The position numbers and the translations under genes are program-made. From Trichinella spiralis (taxonomy: Eukaryota > Nematoda > Enoplea > Trichinellida > Trichinellidae): DNA of 56,824 bases. Shown here in pieces: positions 38,850 through 51,424 of the stretch (positions are counted from its first letter, which is position 1; each line of letters opens with the position of its first letter). The notes under the pieces are model-generated. The model searched no databases and was not told the origin of the DNA. It was given only the letters and a program-made list of their open reading frames with translations. The stretch is from the NCBI GenBank assembly GCA_000181795.3, contig CM012953.1, positions 2,652,994-2,709,817 on the forward strand. The letters are read 5' to 3'.

Positions 38850-41748
38850 CTGAACAAAAGAAATGCGCTTCTTTTTTCTTCTTTTTTTTTAATTCTATAG
38901 AGTTTTTGAAGTAATTTATTTTGAAAATAAAAAAGCAGCTTAAAAGCTTCAAACAATCTCATTACATGCGTAAATGAGATATTTAATTTTTCAAATGTGC
39001 ATTGGAATTCATTTACAACATAAAACAGAATTTAATAATGTACTTTAAACTACAATCATTTATTTAATTCAGCTAACAATATTGAAGAGTATATTGGTGA
39101 AAATTTTAAATAAATTATACACTACAGAATAAAAAGAAAAATGAAAATGCAGTTGTTACTTATTGATAATTTTTCAAATGAACCGCTGATTGATAGCAAT
39201 CAACAAATGATCCTTACTTAAAAGTTCAACAAGCTTGAAGTGTCGTGATTCGTACTGATGACTCTTTTGCTAAATAATAACGAAATTCAAGATTCCATAA
39301 TGTCACAGAGTTGATAAAGTTTAATGGTTGGTTTAGTTGTATAAAATCACTGATATATTTCAATAAATGCGCGAATAAATTTGACCAATCAGAACGGGCC
39401 TTTCCAGTTGGAAGGTTAATGTCAACTTGGAATTAAGCTATTCAAATCAATACGTGACCATTAGGGAACCTTTTATGTATCATCCTCCCAAAATAGACAA
39501 ATTTCATAAAGGGAAATGCATATTCCACTGTGTAGTAGTTTGCATTGGAATGGCGCCAAAGTTTACGCTACATCTAGCAGAAGTTTTCGCTTATTCAGAC
39601 GAAAACACAGCAACAAATAAAATAATCTCCACCATTAAACGCATGGTCTTCTGTGTTTTGCACTGACCATTCCCAAATTGCAAATCAATTTTCTATCTCA
39701 AGGATAATGCTTTTACACTGAAAGCAGTCAATAAATCTGTCAAAACCATCATGATATTTTTTTCCATTTTGAATTTTAATCCACTTTTTTTTGAAATTTC
39801 TATAAAAATTTTATTTTTGCTTTTTATTTTAAGGATCGCTAGGAAAATACTTTTACATTTCTCAATTCAATTTTATCACCAGTTAATTTAAAAAATATTT
39901 CAAAAAACTTTCAACTTGATATGCAAAAATTCAACTTTTCAAATGACATCAAATATTGAAATATCGTTTATTTAACAGAAACATGTTACTTTACGATTTA
40001 AATTTCGCTGAAAATTTTTTTATCCAATCAATTGTTTATCCTCTAACAAAACTGATTAACATAAAATTTATTTTGCAATGAAAGCTAGTTAACATTGACA
40101 TTTTATAATTTAAAAAACAGTTTGATTTGATTAAAAATATACAAAATTGCAACGAAACAGTCTTGCTTGGTCATTTCCTTAATTTACAGTTGCGAAGGTG
40201 ATGATAATTATGGTTTTTTTACATGTCCATGTTATAAAATGGAAAAAAAGAAATACAACTTATCTTTTGATATTTTAATAGAATATTCAAGTGGTCTTTT
40301 ATAATATAAACTTGAAAATCAATTTTTTAGTTTGCTTTAAAATTTTAAATTATTTTGATTTTATTACTTCATAATTGTTCAAATTTTATTTTCAAAAGCT
40401 ACTTTATCTTTAATATCAATTTCAATTTTTTTAATAAATTTCAATGAAACATCCATAATATTTAAAAATCAACTTAAAACATTGAAATGCACAAAGTGTT
40501 TTGTATTACGTGAATGTAAATGCACTTACATCCCAATCTTGATATAATAGTTTGCAAAACAGTAAAAATGTTTTCAATATATGGAAATATTTTCAACGGA
40601 TAAATTGTCGTCATTTGTCATTTAGAATATTTTAAATTTTAGCAAAAATCATATTCTATATAAACGATAGTATATTCACATAACTTTAAAGCAGTGAATG
40701 TGAAAAGAATGTGTCAATCTCAGTGTTGTGCAGATATTATTTTAAAATTGCAAAATTAAAATACTTATTATTTCTCGCTTGTGTTGTGCAACTGATTTTA
40801 TGCATTTCAAAGCACAACAACAGATGCAGTGGGATAAAAATAAATTTTTCTGGTGGTTAGTGTTCAAGTTTGCTTTCGTTTTTATCAAAAGTGAAATTTG
40901 AAATGTACATTAGCAAAAGTAATCTGTAAGCATTGTATGTCACATTAATGATGTCAATCAGTTTTAATTAGCACAAGGTTGCCTTTGTCTGGTGTCTGAA
41001 AATTCCAGTGTCGCCTACGTTGAATATTTGTTGCGACGAAAATTTTCAAACAACCCACACATAATTTCCAACATATTATTCCTATTCGCTCCTCTACCAT
41101 ATATATAGCAAATAATATTTTTTTTAATCACTGCTTGCACCCACGCTTTGCATTTGCTTACTTTCGAATAAAAATTGATGATAATTTTTGTTTTGTTGTA
41201 AATAAAAATTGCTAGCCAAAATGAAGATTATATATTCAATAAGTGGGATATAACATGAAACTGTATCTGGTAATGAAATGACAGTTGCATCATTTCAACT
41301 GTTACTGTTTCAAATTGATCATTGCACATGCTGCTGTTGTAATAATTATACATGAAGCTGTCGATTTATGGAAATTTTCAAGATGAACAGCAGTTTGAAA
41401 AGTTACTAATATATATGTCTCAGTGGCTTATTTTTCTCTTCCAAGAAAAATGATACGTTTCAGTTATTAAAGCAATTCTACTAAAATTATATACTGGAAA
41501 AGATTATGAGAAAATTTTTTTAGACTGCATTGCAGGGAAGCAGTAATGATTCCCCCTGGGTTTAAATTTGATTGGTTGCAAACAGAAGGAAATTATTTAT
41601 GGACCCCGTTTGCTAAATAAATATTCTACGTTTCTGTCATTTTTAAAGTAACTGTTATTTATGCTTATGAATTTTTTTTGCATTTTCAAAATTCAGTATC
41701 CCGTTTGACGTGAACTGTACAAGTCAAATCATATTTCATCCAAAGTGA
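38850..41748. other. Upstream region of the TGF-beta gene
   Basis: An intergenic stretch. Bases 39380-39420 hold a reversed CCAAT-like motif (GATTGGTC on the minus strand) that may belong to a minus-strand promoter. The repeated segment begins at 39535. A plus-strand frame at 39427-39666 lacks an ATG and was not accepted as a gene. Confidence 0.4.
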
Positions 41749-44493
41749 ATGAATATGTTGCTGCGGAATTGGATTTTCATTGCGCTTCACGTATGCGTGA
41801 AGTTTCAGATCGACGCTATAGGCTGCTGTGGATCTTTGACCAATGACAGCAGCATCAGTCAATCTGAAAAGCAAAAACCTTTCAAAGAAATTCTAGCAAG
41901 CATGGATCGCTTGCATCAGCTTTTAACTGTAAAGCGCATTGTTGAAGAATTAAATATTCCACTACCTCTTCCAAATCATACCTCTCCGAAATATACTTCC
42001 CTAGCTCAAATAGCATTCCATGAAACTGTAGAAATTGGTCAGTCTTCTTCAAATGGTCAGTCGTCAGTATCGGTCATAACGTTGGAAATAGCTGGAATTC
42101 CTACAGGTAAAATGATATTTTTCATTTATTATTATGAAACATCTTTCTCACTTCTTTTTTGACTTTTTGAAACAACCTTTTTGTGTTAAGTGTTTTTATT
42201 TGTCGATGAAATGCCGTTCTTTACTAAACATTTGGAAAATATTTTCTGAATTTTTAATATTACAAGCATAATTTTGAAAAACATTTCGGAAATGAAATAA
42301 GCATTTAAATATTGAAATGTAAAATTGAATTACATATCAATTGTGATATTAAAAGTAAAAGTTTAACAGTTGAATTAAAATAAAAGTGAACAGGTCAAAA
42401 ATTATGAAAATAATAATTTTATTATAACAAATTAGAACAAGGCTTTTTTTATGCAAGATGAAAAATTTAACATATAACAAATTATTTAATATTGTTTTTA
42501 AATAAATGATATATCACATCATTTGAAAAAATTTGGTTATTTCAGTTAATTTTCCAATATTATTTCAAATTTTTTGGAAAAATTTCTTTTCAAAATTTTT
42601 GACAATGTATGAGGATAATAAACCTGTAATTTTTGATATTTGGTTGGTTCGTTTCGGGATGACATGTTGAAAATGGTGAATAAGAAGAGCAAACAAGGTG
42701 CTTCTCAAGGTCATAACTAGCCAGTTTCTTGGAAATTTTTATTTTAATGTTGTTTTCTGATATCGCTGTTTCAAAGAATAACTTTCTATTCATAAAATGT
42801 CTCTCTTACATAATGATAAACCATCAAAACAGTGTGAAATCCTTTTCATGTCTAGTTTCAATGAATCACAATTCTCGGGGCAAAAAATTTTTGACATTAC
42901 TTTCTAGGTCAATTAGTACGTTACGCCGAAATTTGAACATTAAGCTCAACAATTCACAGATCAATTGTTTCATTCAGATGCGTTCACAAATGTCTTCTTC
43001 TTATTCATAATTTGTTTGCAACTTTTGCCAACGGACAGGACAATTTGTTCTTCAATTTATAACATCAACCAATTAAACTGAGGATACAAAAAAGATTTAA
43101 TTTTGAATAATAATAAAATTTAAATATTTACTTTGACTACAAATAACACAGATATGCTTTACTTCCTTTTTGAAAAAAAAGAGGTTATTTATTTTTGTCC
43201 AATAATTTAATAGTTGTTTGTATTGTTTCAAAATTTAAAAATTTTGATAAAATAAAAAAATCTGTTAATATGAATTTTAAAATTTGAAGAAATAGAAAAA
43301 AAAAGAAAGAAAAACACACTTGAACATCATCGAATATGTGAGTTTGGAATTTTGATTTGCAAGTTCAATTTAGCAACGTTTGAATGGATAGGTGTGAAAT
43401 TGAAATTGATTTAATCTAAAAATCATGTTGATCATATTGAAAAATGAGCTTTTCTATTTTCAAATGAACTACTAATCAAAGATGGACAATTGAAAGGAAT
43501 ACTGTAATGAAAATTTGTTTTTAAACTTGTGGACAGTTAGTTGTTGTAGAAAATGATTCTGTTGAAGACCTGTAATTTTTGTAATTTTTTTAAACCAGAA
43601 TAAATAAAAAGATGGAAATTTATTTTCCAAATTATTACAACTTTTTCCATTTCTGTGTTGTTGTTGTTGTTGTCAAATTTCCAACATCTGCTAGCAGAAG
43701 TTTGACAACACACACAGTCATTGTGACCTTTTTAATTTTGTTCAATCATCATTACAATATCAAAAATATGCTACCTACTTATTGAAATTATTAATTAATT
43801 CAAATATCAGTAAGTTTGTTTGTTTGTGCAAAAGAGAGAAAGAATTATTTAAGTTTTCATTTTGCAAAACAAAAAAAATGTTTCGATAATAATTTACTGA
43901 TAATGATGATGAATTAATTTTGTGTCAAATTGGAATGGACAACGATTTTTTTTTATAAAAATAAATATTTGTTTATTTTCATAATCTTAAATATTAAAAT
44001 TGTTAAATACATAGATCCGTTGACAATGACTTTTCTTTTATTCAATGATGTAAAAATTAAAACCAAAAAAAAAAAATAAAAGATCGATCAAATTTTCAAT
44101 TCAAACAACAATTGTTGGAATATAAATTTGCATAAAAGTTTTCATTTCCAATACGCATCAATTGATTGTTCAGATGGGAATGACAAGTGGGTCGGATCGA
44201 ACGACGATCACCACAATCATCACCATCACGACGAACTGCTCCATCACAAAATTACGTTCAACATGTCCAGCTCGTATACGTCGAACAGCAGATTGGTCGC
44301 TGCGGAATTGGTCGTACCGCTGTTGCAGGGCCAGCAGCCTTGTCGAGCGCTTTTCGAACGGATCTCCTGGTCGGGATCGAACGGGACCGACCGAACGCGG
44401 ACCAATCGAATCGACCGGTCCGCCTGCGAACCATTCACGTCACTTTACCGTTGGTGGAATTGTGACCAACTGGACCGGTGGGAAATGACGACC
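39535..44493. repeat. First copy of ~4.96-kb duplicated segment
   Basis: It matches 44504-49466 over its whole length, with roughly one difference per hundred bases by eye and few indels. The last 70 bases before the N gap carry several single-base indels against the second copy, as is common at contig ends. Confidence 0.95.
41749..44493 (+). CDS. TGF-beta/activin-type ligand, copy 1 (cut by assembly gap)
   Basis: Exon 1 (41749-42106) encodes the same 119 residues as copy 2. Exon 2 begins at 44174 after TTGTTCAG and is cut at 44493 by the N gap, before the mature domain. Close to the gap it carries small indels that shift the frame relative to copy 2; these look like low-quality contig-end sequence. 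This is most likely the second haplotype of the gene at 46720-50060 and not a separate paralogue. Confidence 0.75.
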
Positions 44494-44503
44494 NNNNNNN
44501 NNN
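44494..44503. other. Assembly gap (10 N)
   Basis: Ten unknown bases join the broken end of the first segment to the start of the second, nearly identical one. Confidence 0.99.
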
Positions 44504-47500
44504 GTAGTTTTGCATTGGAATGGCGCCAAAGTTTACGCTACATCTAGCAGAAGTTTTCGCTTATTCAGACGAAAACACAGCAACAAATAAAATAATCTCC
44601 ACCATTAAACGCATGGTCTTCTGTGTTTTGCACTGACCATTCCCAAATTGCAAATCAATTTTCTATCTCAAGGATAATGCTTTTACACTGAAAGCAGTCA
44701 ATAAATCTGTCAAAACCATCATGATATTTTTTTCCATTTTGAATTTTAATCCACTTTTTTTTGAAATTTCTATAAAAATTTTATTTTTGCTTTTTATTTT
44801 AAGGATCGCTAGGAAAATACTTTTACATTTCTCAATTCAATTTTATCACCAGTTAATTTAAAAAATATTTCAAAAAACTTTCAACTTGATATGCAAAAAT
44901 TCAACTTTTCAAATGACATCAAATATTGAAATATCGTTTATTTAACAGAAACATGTTACTTTACGATTTAAATTTCGCTGAAAATTTTTTTATCCAATCA
45001 ATTGTTTATCCTCTAACAAAAATGATTAACATAAAATGAATTTTGCAATGAAAGCTAGCTAACATTGACATTTTATAATTTAAAAAACAGTTTGATTTGA
45101 TTAAAAATATACAAAATTGCAACGAAACAGTCCTGCTTGGTCATTTCCTTAATTTACAGTTGCGAAGGTGATGATAATTATGGTTTTTTTACATGTCCAT
45201 GTTATAAAATGGAAAAAAAAGAAATACAACTTATCTTTTGATATTTTAATAGAATATTCAAGTGGTCTTTTATAATATAAACTTGAAAATCAATTTTTTA
45301 GTTTGCTTTAAAATTTTAAATTATTTTGATTTTGTTACTTTAAAACTGTTTAAATTTTATTTTCAAAAGCTACTTTATCTTTAATATCAATTTCAATTTT
45401 TTAAATAAATTTCAATGAAACATCTATAATATTTAAAAATCAACTTAAAACATTGAAATGCACAAAGTGTTTTGTATTACGTGAGTGTAAATGCACTTAC
45501 ATCCCAATCTTGATATAATAGTTTGCAAAGCAGTAAAAATGTTTTCAATATATGAAAATATTTTCAACGGATAAATTGTCGTCATCTGTCATTTAGAATA
45601 TTTTAAATTTTAGCAAAAATCATATTCTATATAAACGATAGTATATTCACATAACTTTAAAGCAGTGAATGTGAAAAGAATGTGTCAATCTCAGTGTTGT
45701 GCAGATATTATTTTAAAATTGCAAAATTAAAATACTTATTATTTCTCGCTTGTGTTGTGCAACTGATTTTATGCATTTCAAAGCACAACAACAGATGCAG
45801 TGGGATAAAAATAAATTTTTCTGGTGGTTAGTGTTCAAGTTTGCTTTCGTTTTTATCAAAAGTGAAATTGGAAATGTACATTAGCAAAAGTAATCTGTAA
45901 GCATTGTATGTCGCATTAATGATGTCAATCAGTTTTAATTAGCACAAGGTTGCCTTTGTCTGGTGTCTGAAAATTCCAGTGTCGCCTACGTTGAATATTT
46001 GTTGCGACGAAAATTTTCAAACAACCCACACATAATTTCCAACATATTATTTCTATTCGCTCCTCTACCATATATGTAGCAAATAATATTTTTTTTAATC
46101 ACTGCTTGCACCCACGCTTTGCATTTGCTTACTTTCGAATAAAAATTGATGATAATTTTTGTTTTGTCGTAAATAAAAATCGCTAGCCAAAATGAAGATT
46201 ATATATTCAATAAGTGGGATATAACATGAAACTGTATCTGGTAATGAAATGACAGTTGCATCATTTCAACTGTTACTGTTTCAAATTGATCATTGCACAT
46301 GCTGTTGTTGTAATAATTATACACGATGCTGTCGATTTATGGAAATTTTCAAGATGAACAGCAATTTGAAAAGTTACTAATATATATGTCTCAGTGGCTT
46401 ATTTTTCTCTTCCAAGAAAAATGATACGTTTCAGTTATTAGAACAATTCTACTAAAATTATATACTGGAAAAGATTATGAGAAAATTTTTTTAGACTGCA
46501 TTGCAGGGAAGCAGTAATGATTCCCCCTGGGTTTAAATTTGATTGGTTGCAAACAGAAGGAAATTATTTATGGACCCCGTTTGCTAAATAAATATTCTAC
46601 GTTTCTGTCATTTTTAAAGTAACTGTTATTTATGCTTATGAATTTTTTTTGCATTTTCAAAATTCAGTATCCCCTTTGACGTGAACTGTACAAGTCAAAT
46701 CATATTTCATCCAAAGTGAATGAATATGTTGCTGCGGAATTGGATTTTCATTGCTCTTCACGTATGTGTGAAGTTTCAGATCGACGCTATAGGCTGCTGT
46801 GGATCTTTGACCAATGACAGCAGCATCAGTCAATCTGAAAAGCAAAAACCTTTCAAAGAAATTCTAGCAAGCATGGATCGCTTGCATCAGCTTTTAACCG
46901 TAAAGCGTATTGTTGAAGAATTAAATATTCCACTACCTCTTCCAAATCATACCTCTCCGAAATATACTTCCCTAGCTCAAATAGCATTCCATGAAACTGT
47001 AGAAATTGGTCAATCTTCTTCAAATGGTCAGTCGTCAGTATCGGTCATAACGTTGGAAATAGCTGGAATTCCTACAGGTAAAATGATATTTTTCATTTAT
47101 TATTATGAAACATCTTTCTCACTTCTTTTTTGACTTTTTGAAACAACCTTTTTGTGTTAAGTGTTTTTATTTGTCGATGAAATGCCGTTCTTTACTAAAC
47201 ATTTGGAAAATATTTTCTGAATTTTTAATATTACAAGCATAATTTTGAAAAACATTTCGGAAATGAAATAAGCATTTAAATATTGAAATGTAAAATTGAA
47301 TTACATATCAATTGTGATATTAAAAGTAAAAGTTTAACAGTTGAATTAAAATAAAAGTGAACAGGTCAAAAATTATGAAAATAATAATTTTATTATAACA
47401 AATTAGAACAAGGATTTTTTTATGCAAGATGAAAAATTTAACATATAACAAATTATTTAATATTGTTTTTAAATAAATGATATATCATATCATTTGAAAA

Positions 47501-49466
47501 AATTTGGTTATTTCAGTTAATTTTCCAATATTATTTCAAATTTTTTGGAAAAATTTCTTTTCCAAATTTTTGACAATGTATGAGGATAATAAACCTGTAA
47601 TTTTTGATATTTGGTTGGTTCGTTTCGGGATGACATGTTGAAAATGGTGAATAAGAAGAGCAAACAAGGTGCTTCTCAAGGTCATAACTAGCCAGTTTCT
47701 TGGAAATTTTTATTTTAATGTTGTTTTCTGATATCGCTGTTTCAAAGAATAACTTTCTATTCATAAAATGTCTCTCTTACATAATGATAAACCATCAAAA
47801 CAGTGTGAAATCCTTTTCATGTCTAGTTTCAATGAATCACAATTCTCGGGGCAAAAAATTTTTGACATTACTTTCTAGGTCAATTAGTACGTTACGCCGA
47901 AATTTGAACATTAAGCTCAACAATTCACAGATCAATTGTTTCATTCAGATGCGTTCACAAATGTCTTCTTCTTATTCATAATTTGTTTGCAACTTTTGCC
48001 AACGGACAGGACAATTTGTTCTTCAATTTATAACATCAACCAATTAAACTGAGGATACAAAAAAGATTTAATTTTGAATAATAATAAAATTTAAATATTT
48101 ACTTTGATTACAAATAACACAGATATGCTTGACTTCCTTTTTGAAAAAAAAGAGGTTATTTATTTTTGTCCAATAATTTAATAGTTGTTTGTATTGTTTC
48201 AAAATTTAAAAATTTTGATAAAATAAAAAAATCTGTTAATATGAATTTTAAAATTTGAAGAAATAGAAAAAAAAAAGAAAGAAAAACACACTTGAACATC
48301 ATCGAATATGTGAGTTTGGAATTTTGATTTGCAAGTTCAATTTAGCAACGTTTGAATGGATAGGTGTGAAATTGAAATTGATTTAATCTAAAAATCATGT
48401 TGATCATATTGAAAAATGAGCTTTTCTATTTTCAAATGAACTACTAATCAAAGATGGACAATTGAAAGGAATACTGTAATGAAAATTTGTTTTTAAACTT
48501 GTGGACAGTTAGTTGTTGTAGAAAATGATTCTGTTGAAGACCTGTAATTTTTGTAATTTTTTTAAACCAGAATAAATAAAAAGATGGAAATTTATTTTCC
48601 AAATTATTACAACTTTTTCCATTTCTGTGTTGTTGTTGTTGTTGTCAAATTTCCAACATCTGCTAGCAGAAGTTTGACAACACACACAGTCATTGTGACC
48701 TTTTTAATTTTGTTCAATCATCATTACAATATCAAAAATATGCTACCTACTTATTGAAATTATTAATTAATTCAAATATCAGTATGTTTGTGCAAAAGTG
48801 AACGAGAGAGAAAGAATTATTTAAAAGTTTTCATTTTGTAAAACAAAACAAATGTTTCGATAATAATTTATTGATAATGATGATGAATTAATTTTGTGTC
48901 AAATTGGAATGGACAACGATTTTTTTTATAAAAATAAATATTTGTTTATTTTCATAATCTTAAATATTAAAATTGTTAAATACATAGATCCGTTGACAAT
49001 GACTTTTCTTTTATTCAATGATGTAAAAATTAAAACCAAAAAAAAAAAATAAAAGATCGATCAAATTTTCAATTCAAACAACAATTGTTGGAATATAAAT
49101 TTGCATAAAAGTTTTCATTTCCAATACGCATCAATTGATTGTTCAGATGGGAATGACAAGTGGGTCGGATCGAACGACGATCACCACAATCATCACCATC
49201 ACGACGAACTGCTCCATCACAAAATTACGTTCAACATGTCCAGCTCGTATACGTCGAACAGCAGATTGGTCGCTGCGGAATTGGTCGTACCGCTGTTGCA
49301 GGGCCAGCAGCCTTGTCGAGCGCTTTTCGAACGGATCTCCTGGTCGGGATCGAACGGGACCGACCGAACGCGGACCAATCGAATCGACCGGTCCGCCTGC
49401 GAACCATTCAACGTCACTTTACCGTTGGTGGAATTGTGGACCAACTGGCCGGTGGGAATGACGACC
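44504..49466. repeat. Second copy of ~4.96-kb duplicated segment
   Basis: It starts directly after the N gap with GTAGTTTTGCATTGG, matching 39535 onwards, and runs colinearly until the first copy ends. Unlike the first copy it continues into unique sequence and holds the complete gene. Confidence 0.95.
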
Positions 49467-50060
49467 GTATTCGACGTTGCCATACGAATTTTGGGCCACA
49501 AATTGCACGCTCGCAATTACAAGCATTTGACACCAGTACTCCGTGTTCGAATACACCAAAACCATCAGCAAGTCGATTTCGGTTCCAGTCGACCGAAACG
49601 AAGCAAACAAATGGTCAAGTGGAACGCGAAGAAAAAACCCACAGCCAATCGATTCGACGTGGTCGACTGCGAAAAACAATGGGATGCGGCATTTTTGTCT
49701 TCGACATCGCCGGCCGTCTACGACGATCTGATGCCCTGCTGCAGACGTCGATTTCGCATATCGTTCGACGAACTCGGCTGGGGCGATTGGGTTCTCGCAC
49801 CCAAACAATTCCACTCTTATTACTGTATCGGACGGTGTACTGGTTTCGGAGGAGAATTTCCCACTGACGGTGGTGCCGACGGATTCGCCTTCTATTCCGA
49901 ATTGATGAACTTGTACCGAAGTACGGAAAAAAATTACATGAAACCGTGCTGTTCGCCGATTCAATTCGCACCGCTCACTATCGCCATTTGGCAAGGTCCC
50001 AACGAACAAGCTACACAAACTCTCGACAATGTTGTCGTGACCAAATGCGGATGCATTTGA
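46720..50060 (+). CDS. TGF-beta superfamily ligand, activin/TGF-beta branch (9 Cys)
   Basis: Secreted dimeric growth factor precursor of 423 residues in two exons (46720-47077 and 49147-50060; 1272 nt, phase 1 junction giving PT-DGNDKW). The signal peptide is MNMLLRNWIFIALHVCVKF. The propeptide contains a His-rich stretch (DDHHNHHHHDELLHH) and an N-glycosylation site (NVT). A furin-type site RPKR (about residues 268-271) releases a mature part of about 152 residues. The Cys-knot is complete: VVDC, LMPCC, SYYCIGRC, MKPCCSP and the terminal KCGCI, nine Cys in all, as in activin, TGF-beta and GDF8 rather than BMPs. The motif FDELGWGDWVLAP is the usual first finger. An AATAAA signal lies at about 50083-50088. 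The 2.07-kb intron is very AT-rich while exon 2 is GC-rich. Candidates for orthology are activin-beta or Dawdle-like; DAF-7-like is possible. Confidence 0.93.
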
Positions 50061-50178
50061 TAATTTCTTATACACTATTCACAATAAATATTTTCCTCTT
50101 TTCTTTCTTTTATTCTCACATCAATTGAACACAATATGAATAATAAACAAAAAATTACACTTTTCTCCTTTCGCATGT
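50061..50178. terminator. Short convergent 3' region with opposing poly(A) signals
   Basis: Only 118 bases separate the stop codons of the ligand gene and PDCD2. AATAAA for the plus strand (about 50083-50088) lies before the reversed AATAAA for the minus strand (about 50108-50113), so the two 3' UTRs must nearly touch or overlap. Confidence 0.6.
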
Positions 50179-51321
50179 TCATTCGTTGTACATCTGCTTC
50201 CAAACGTATTCTTGCGCATAATCCCGACCACTTAGATCACAACTTGCCGAACATGTATACACGCAAACCGTAGCCCAATCAATGCCGCCCGCTTCGACCG
50301 AATCCACATCCATCAAACTCAACAAATGGGGCATAATTTGAAATTCGAAACTACGATCCGCACCGCACAATTCGCATTTTGGAATTTCCACTGGAACATC
50401 TTTCCCTGCCCACAACGGTTCACCATTTCTTTCGTAACGAACGACCTGCAAATTGACAAAAAGTTCAAACCAAAAAATATTATTATTATTCTCTTGTTCT
50501 GTTCTCCTCATTCTCGCCTGTTTCGGATTTTGCTCTATTCGACTACTGAATCGCTTAAAGTCTTTATCCGGCATTTTCACCAAATCCGACAATTCTCCAC
50601 CTTGCTCATTTTCCGCTTCCCAATTTTGTCCATATCCATTACGCGAACAAACATCCCGATATTCGTCCATACGTTCTTCCAACGGTCTCTCTTTCGTTTT
50701 CTCTTTTTCCCGGTACAATTCCCTTTCGATCGTCAATCCCAGTTCGTGGAACAGCAACAATTGAACAGTATCGTCGTTTGCCGCCGAATCCACCACTTCA
50801 CCTCCGCACTGCCGTTCGTGCACTGTCGACCAGTGGAACTGCCGATGCACTTTCGAACAATAATGCACCGCATGACACTGATCGCAAATTTCGTCACCAT
50901 CAAGTCCGCACAAAATGCACCTCTTCAAAGCCTCTCGTCTCACGCGTTCCACCGCCCGATCACCTTCGTCACTGTACGCTTTCAGCGGATAATTGTTGTA
51001 AAACGAATTTTCCCTGCCAAGTTGACTTCGGAATACTTTGATCGTCTCGCCGGTCGTACAAGCCCCATTCCAACAGTCGATTTGACGACAAATGAACACA
51101 AACAACGACCGATGGAAGGCGTGTTTCACGCCCGAATCCGGAGCGTACAATTGGAGCAAAAATACCATCGGCTGAGAACAGCCGCTGCACAGAACCCGCT
51201 CCGCGGTCGGGATGTTGGCCAAACTTAGCCAAGACGGTTTGCCGCCGAATTTGCTTGGAAAAAATGGACTCTCCAAAACGACACTATCCTGCTCTTCTGC
51301 ATAGCCGAGTTCGACCGGCAT
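50179..51321 (-). CDS. PDCD2: Programmed cell death protein 2 (PDCD2/Zfrp8), MYND zinc finger
   Basis: Chaperone for ribosomal protein uS5 (RPS2) and factor in 40S ribosome biogenesis, acting in cytoplasm and nucleus (family knowledge). The ATG at 51321 gives MPVELGYAEEQDSVV, matching the conserved start of PDCD2. The N-terminal half has FPSKFGGKPSWL and CSGCSQPMVFLLQLYAP. The MYND finger is CILCGLDGDEICDQC, HYCSKVHRQFHW, then HERQC. The C-terminal half ends CVYTCSASC...YVWKQ as in the family. The frame is open for 380 codons, but 24 codons (50446-50517) interrupt the conserved NPKQ-VVRY junction and look like an in-frame GC-AG intron; without them the protein is 356 residues, close to the usual length. 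It is the last gene of the cluster with VMA21 and ORC3. Confidence 0.93.
   Translation of the reverse strand: MPVELGYAEEQDSVVLESPFFPSKFGGKPSWLSLANIPTAERVLCSGCSQPMVFLLQLYAPDSGVKHAFHRSLFVFICRQIDCWNGACTTGETIKVFRSQLGRENSFYNNYPLKAYSDEGDRAVERVRREALKRCILCGLDGDEICDQCHAVHYCSKVHRQFHWSTVHERQCGGEVVDSAANDDTVQLLLFHELGLTIERELYREKEKTKERPLEERMDEYRDVCSRNGYGQNWEAENEQGGELSDLVKMPDKDFKRFSSRIEQNPKQARMRRTEQENNNNIFWFELFVNLQVVRYERNGEPLWAGKDVPVEIPKCELCGADRSFEFQIMPHLLSLMDVDSVEAGGIDWATVCVYTCSASCDLSGRDYAQEYVWKQMYNE
50446..50517 (-). other. Probable 72-nt in-frame GC-AG intron in PDCD2
   Basis: On the minus strand the segment begins CAG|GCGAGA and ends with a strong acceptor, TTTGTCAATTTGCAG. It is stop-free and divisible by three, and its translation (ARMRRTEQENNNN...) is low-complexity and falls in the middle of a conserved PDCD2 block. 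Removing it restores family spacing. A retained, exitron-like state would add 24 residues. Confidence 0.65.
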
Positions 51322-51424
51322 TGTCAATCAATTATATTAATTATACAAAGATAATATGATGATGATGATGATAATAGTAACAAATGGATTAATAAATTTT
51401 TAAAATTTTCCAACTTTTCTTTTT

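Noticed and set aside
39427-39666. 79-codon plus-strand frame upstream of the TGF-beta gene
   Set aside because: It has no ATG near its start, no recognisable domain, and overlaps the duplicated segment; its frame shifts in the second copy.
41749-50060. Two tandem TGF-beta paralogues
   Set aside because: The copies match through introns and flanks, exon 1 proteins are identical, and the first copy stops at an N gap; duplicate assembly of one locus explains it better.
6704-50060. Furin-like enzyme and TGF-beta ligand as a purposely linked processing cluster
   Set aside because: They are 25 kb or more apart with unrelated genes between, and furins cleave many substrates; co-location is probably coincidence.
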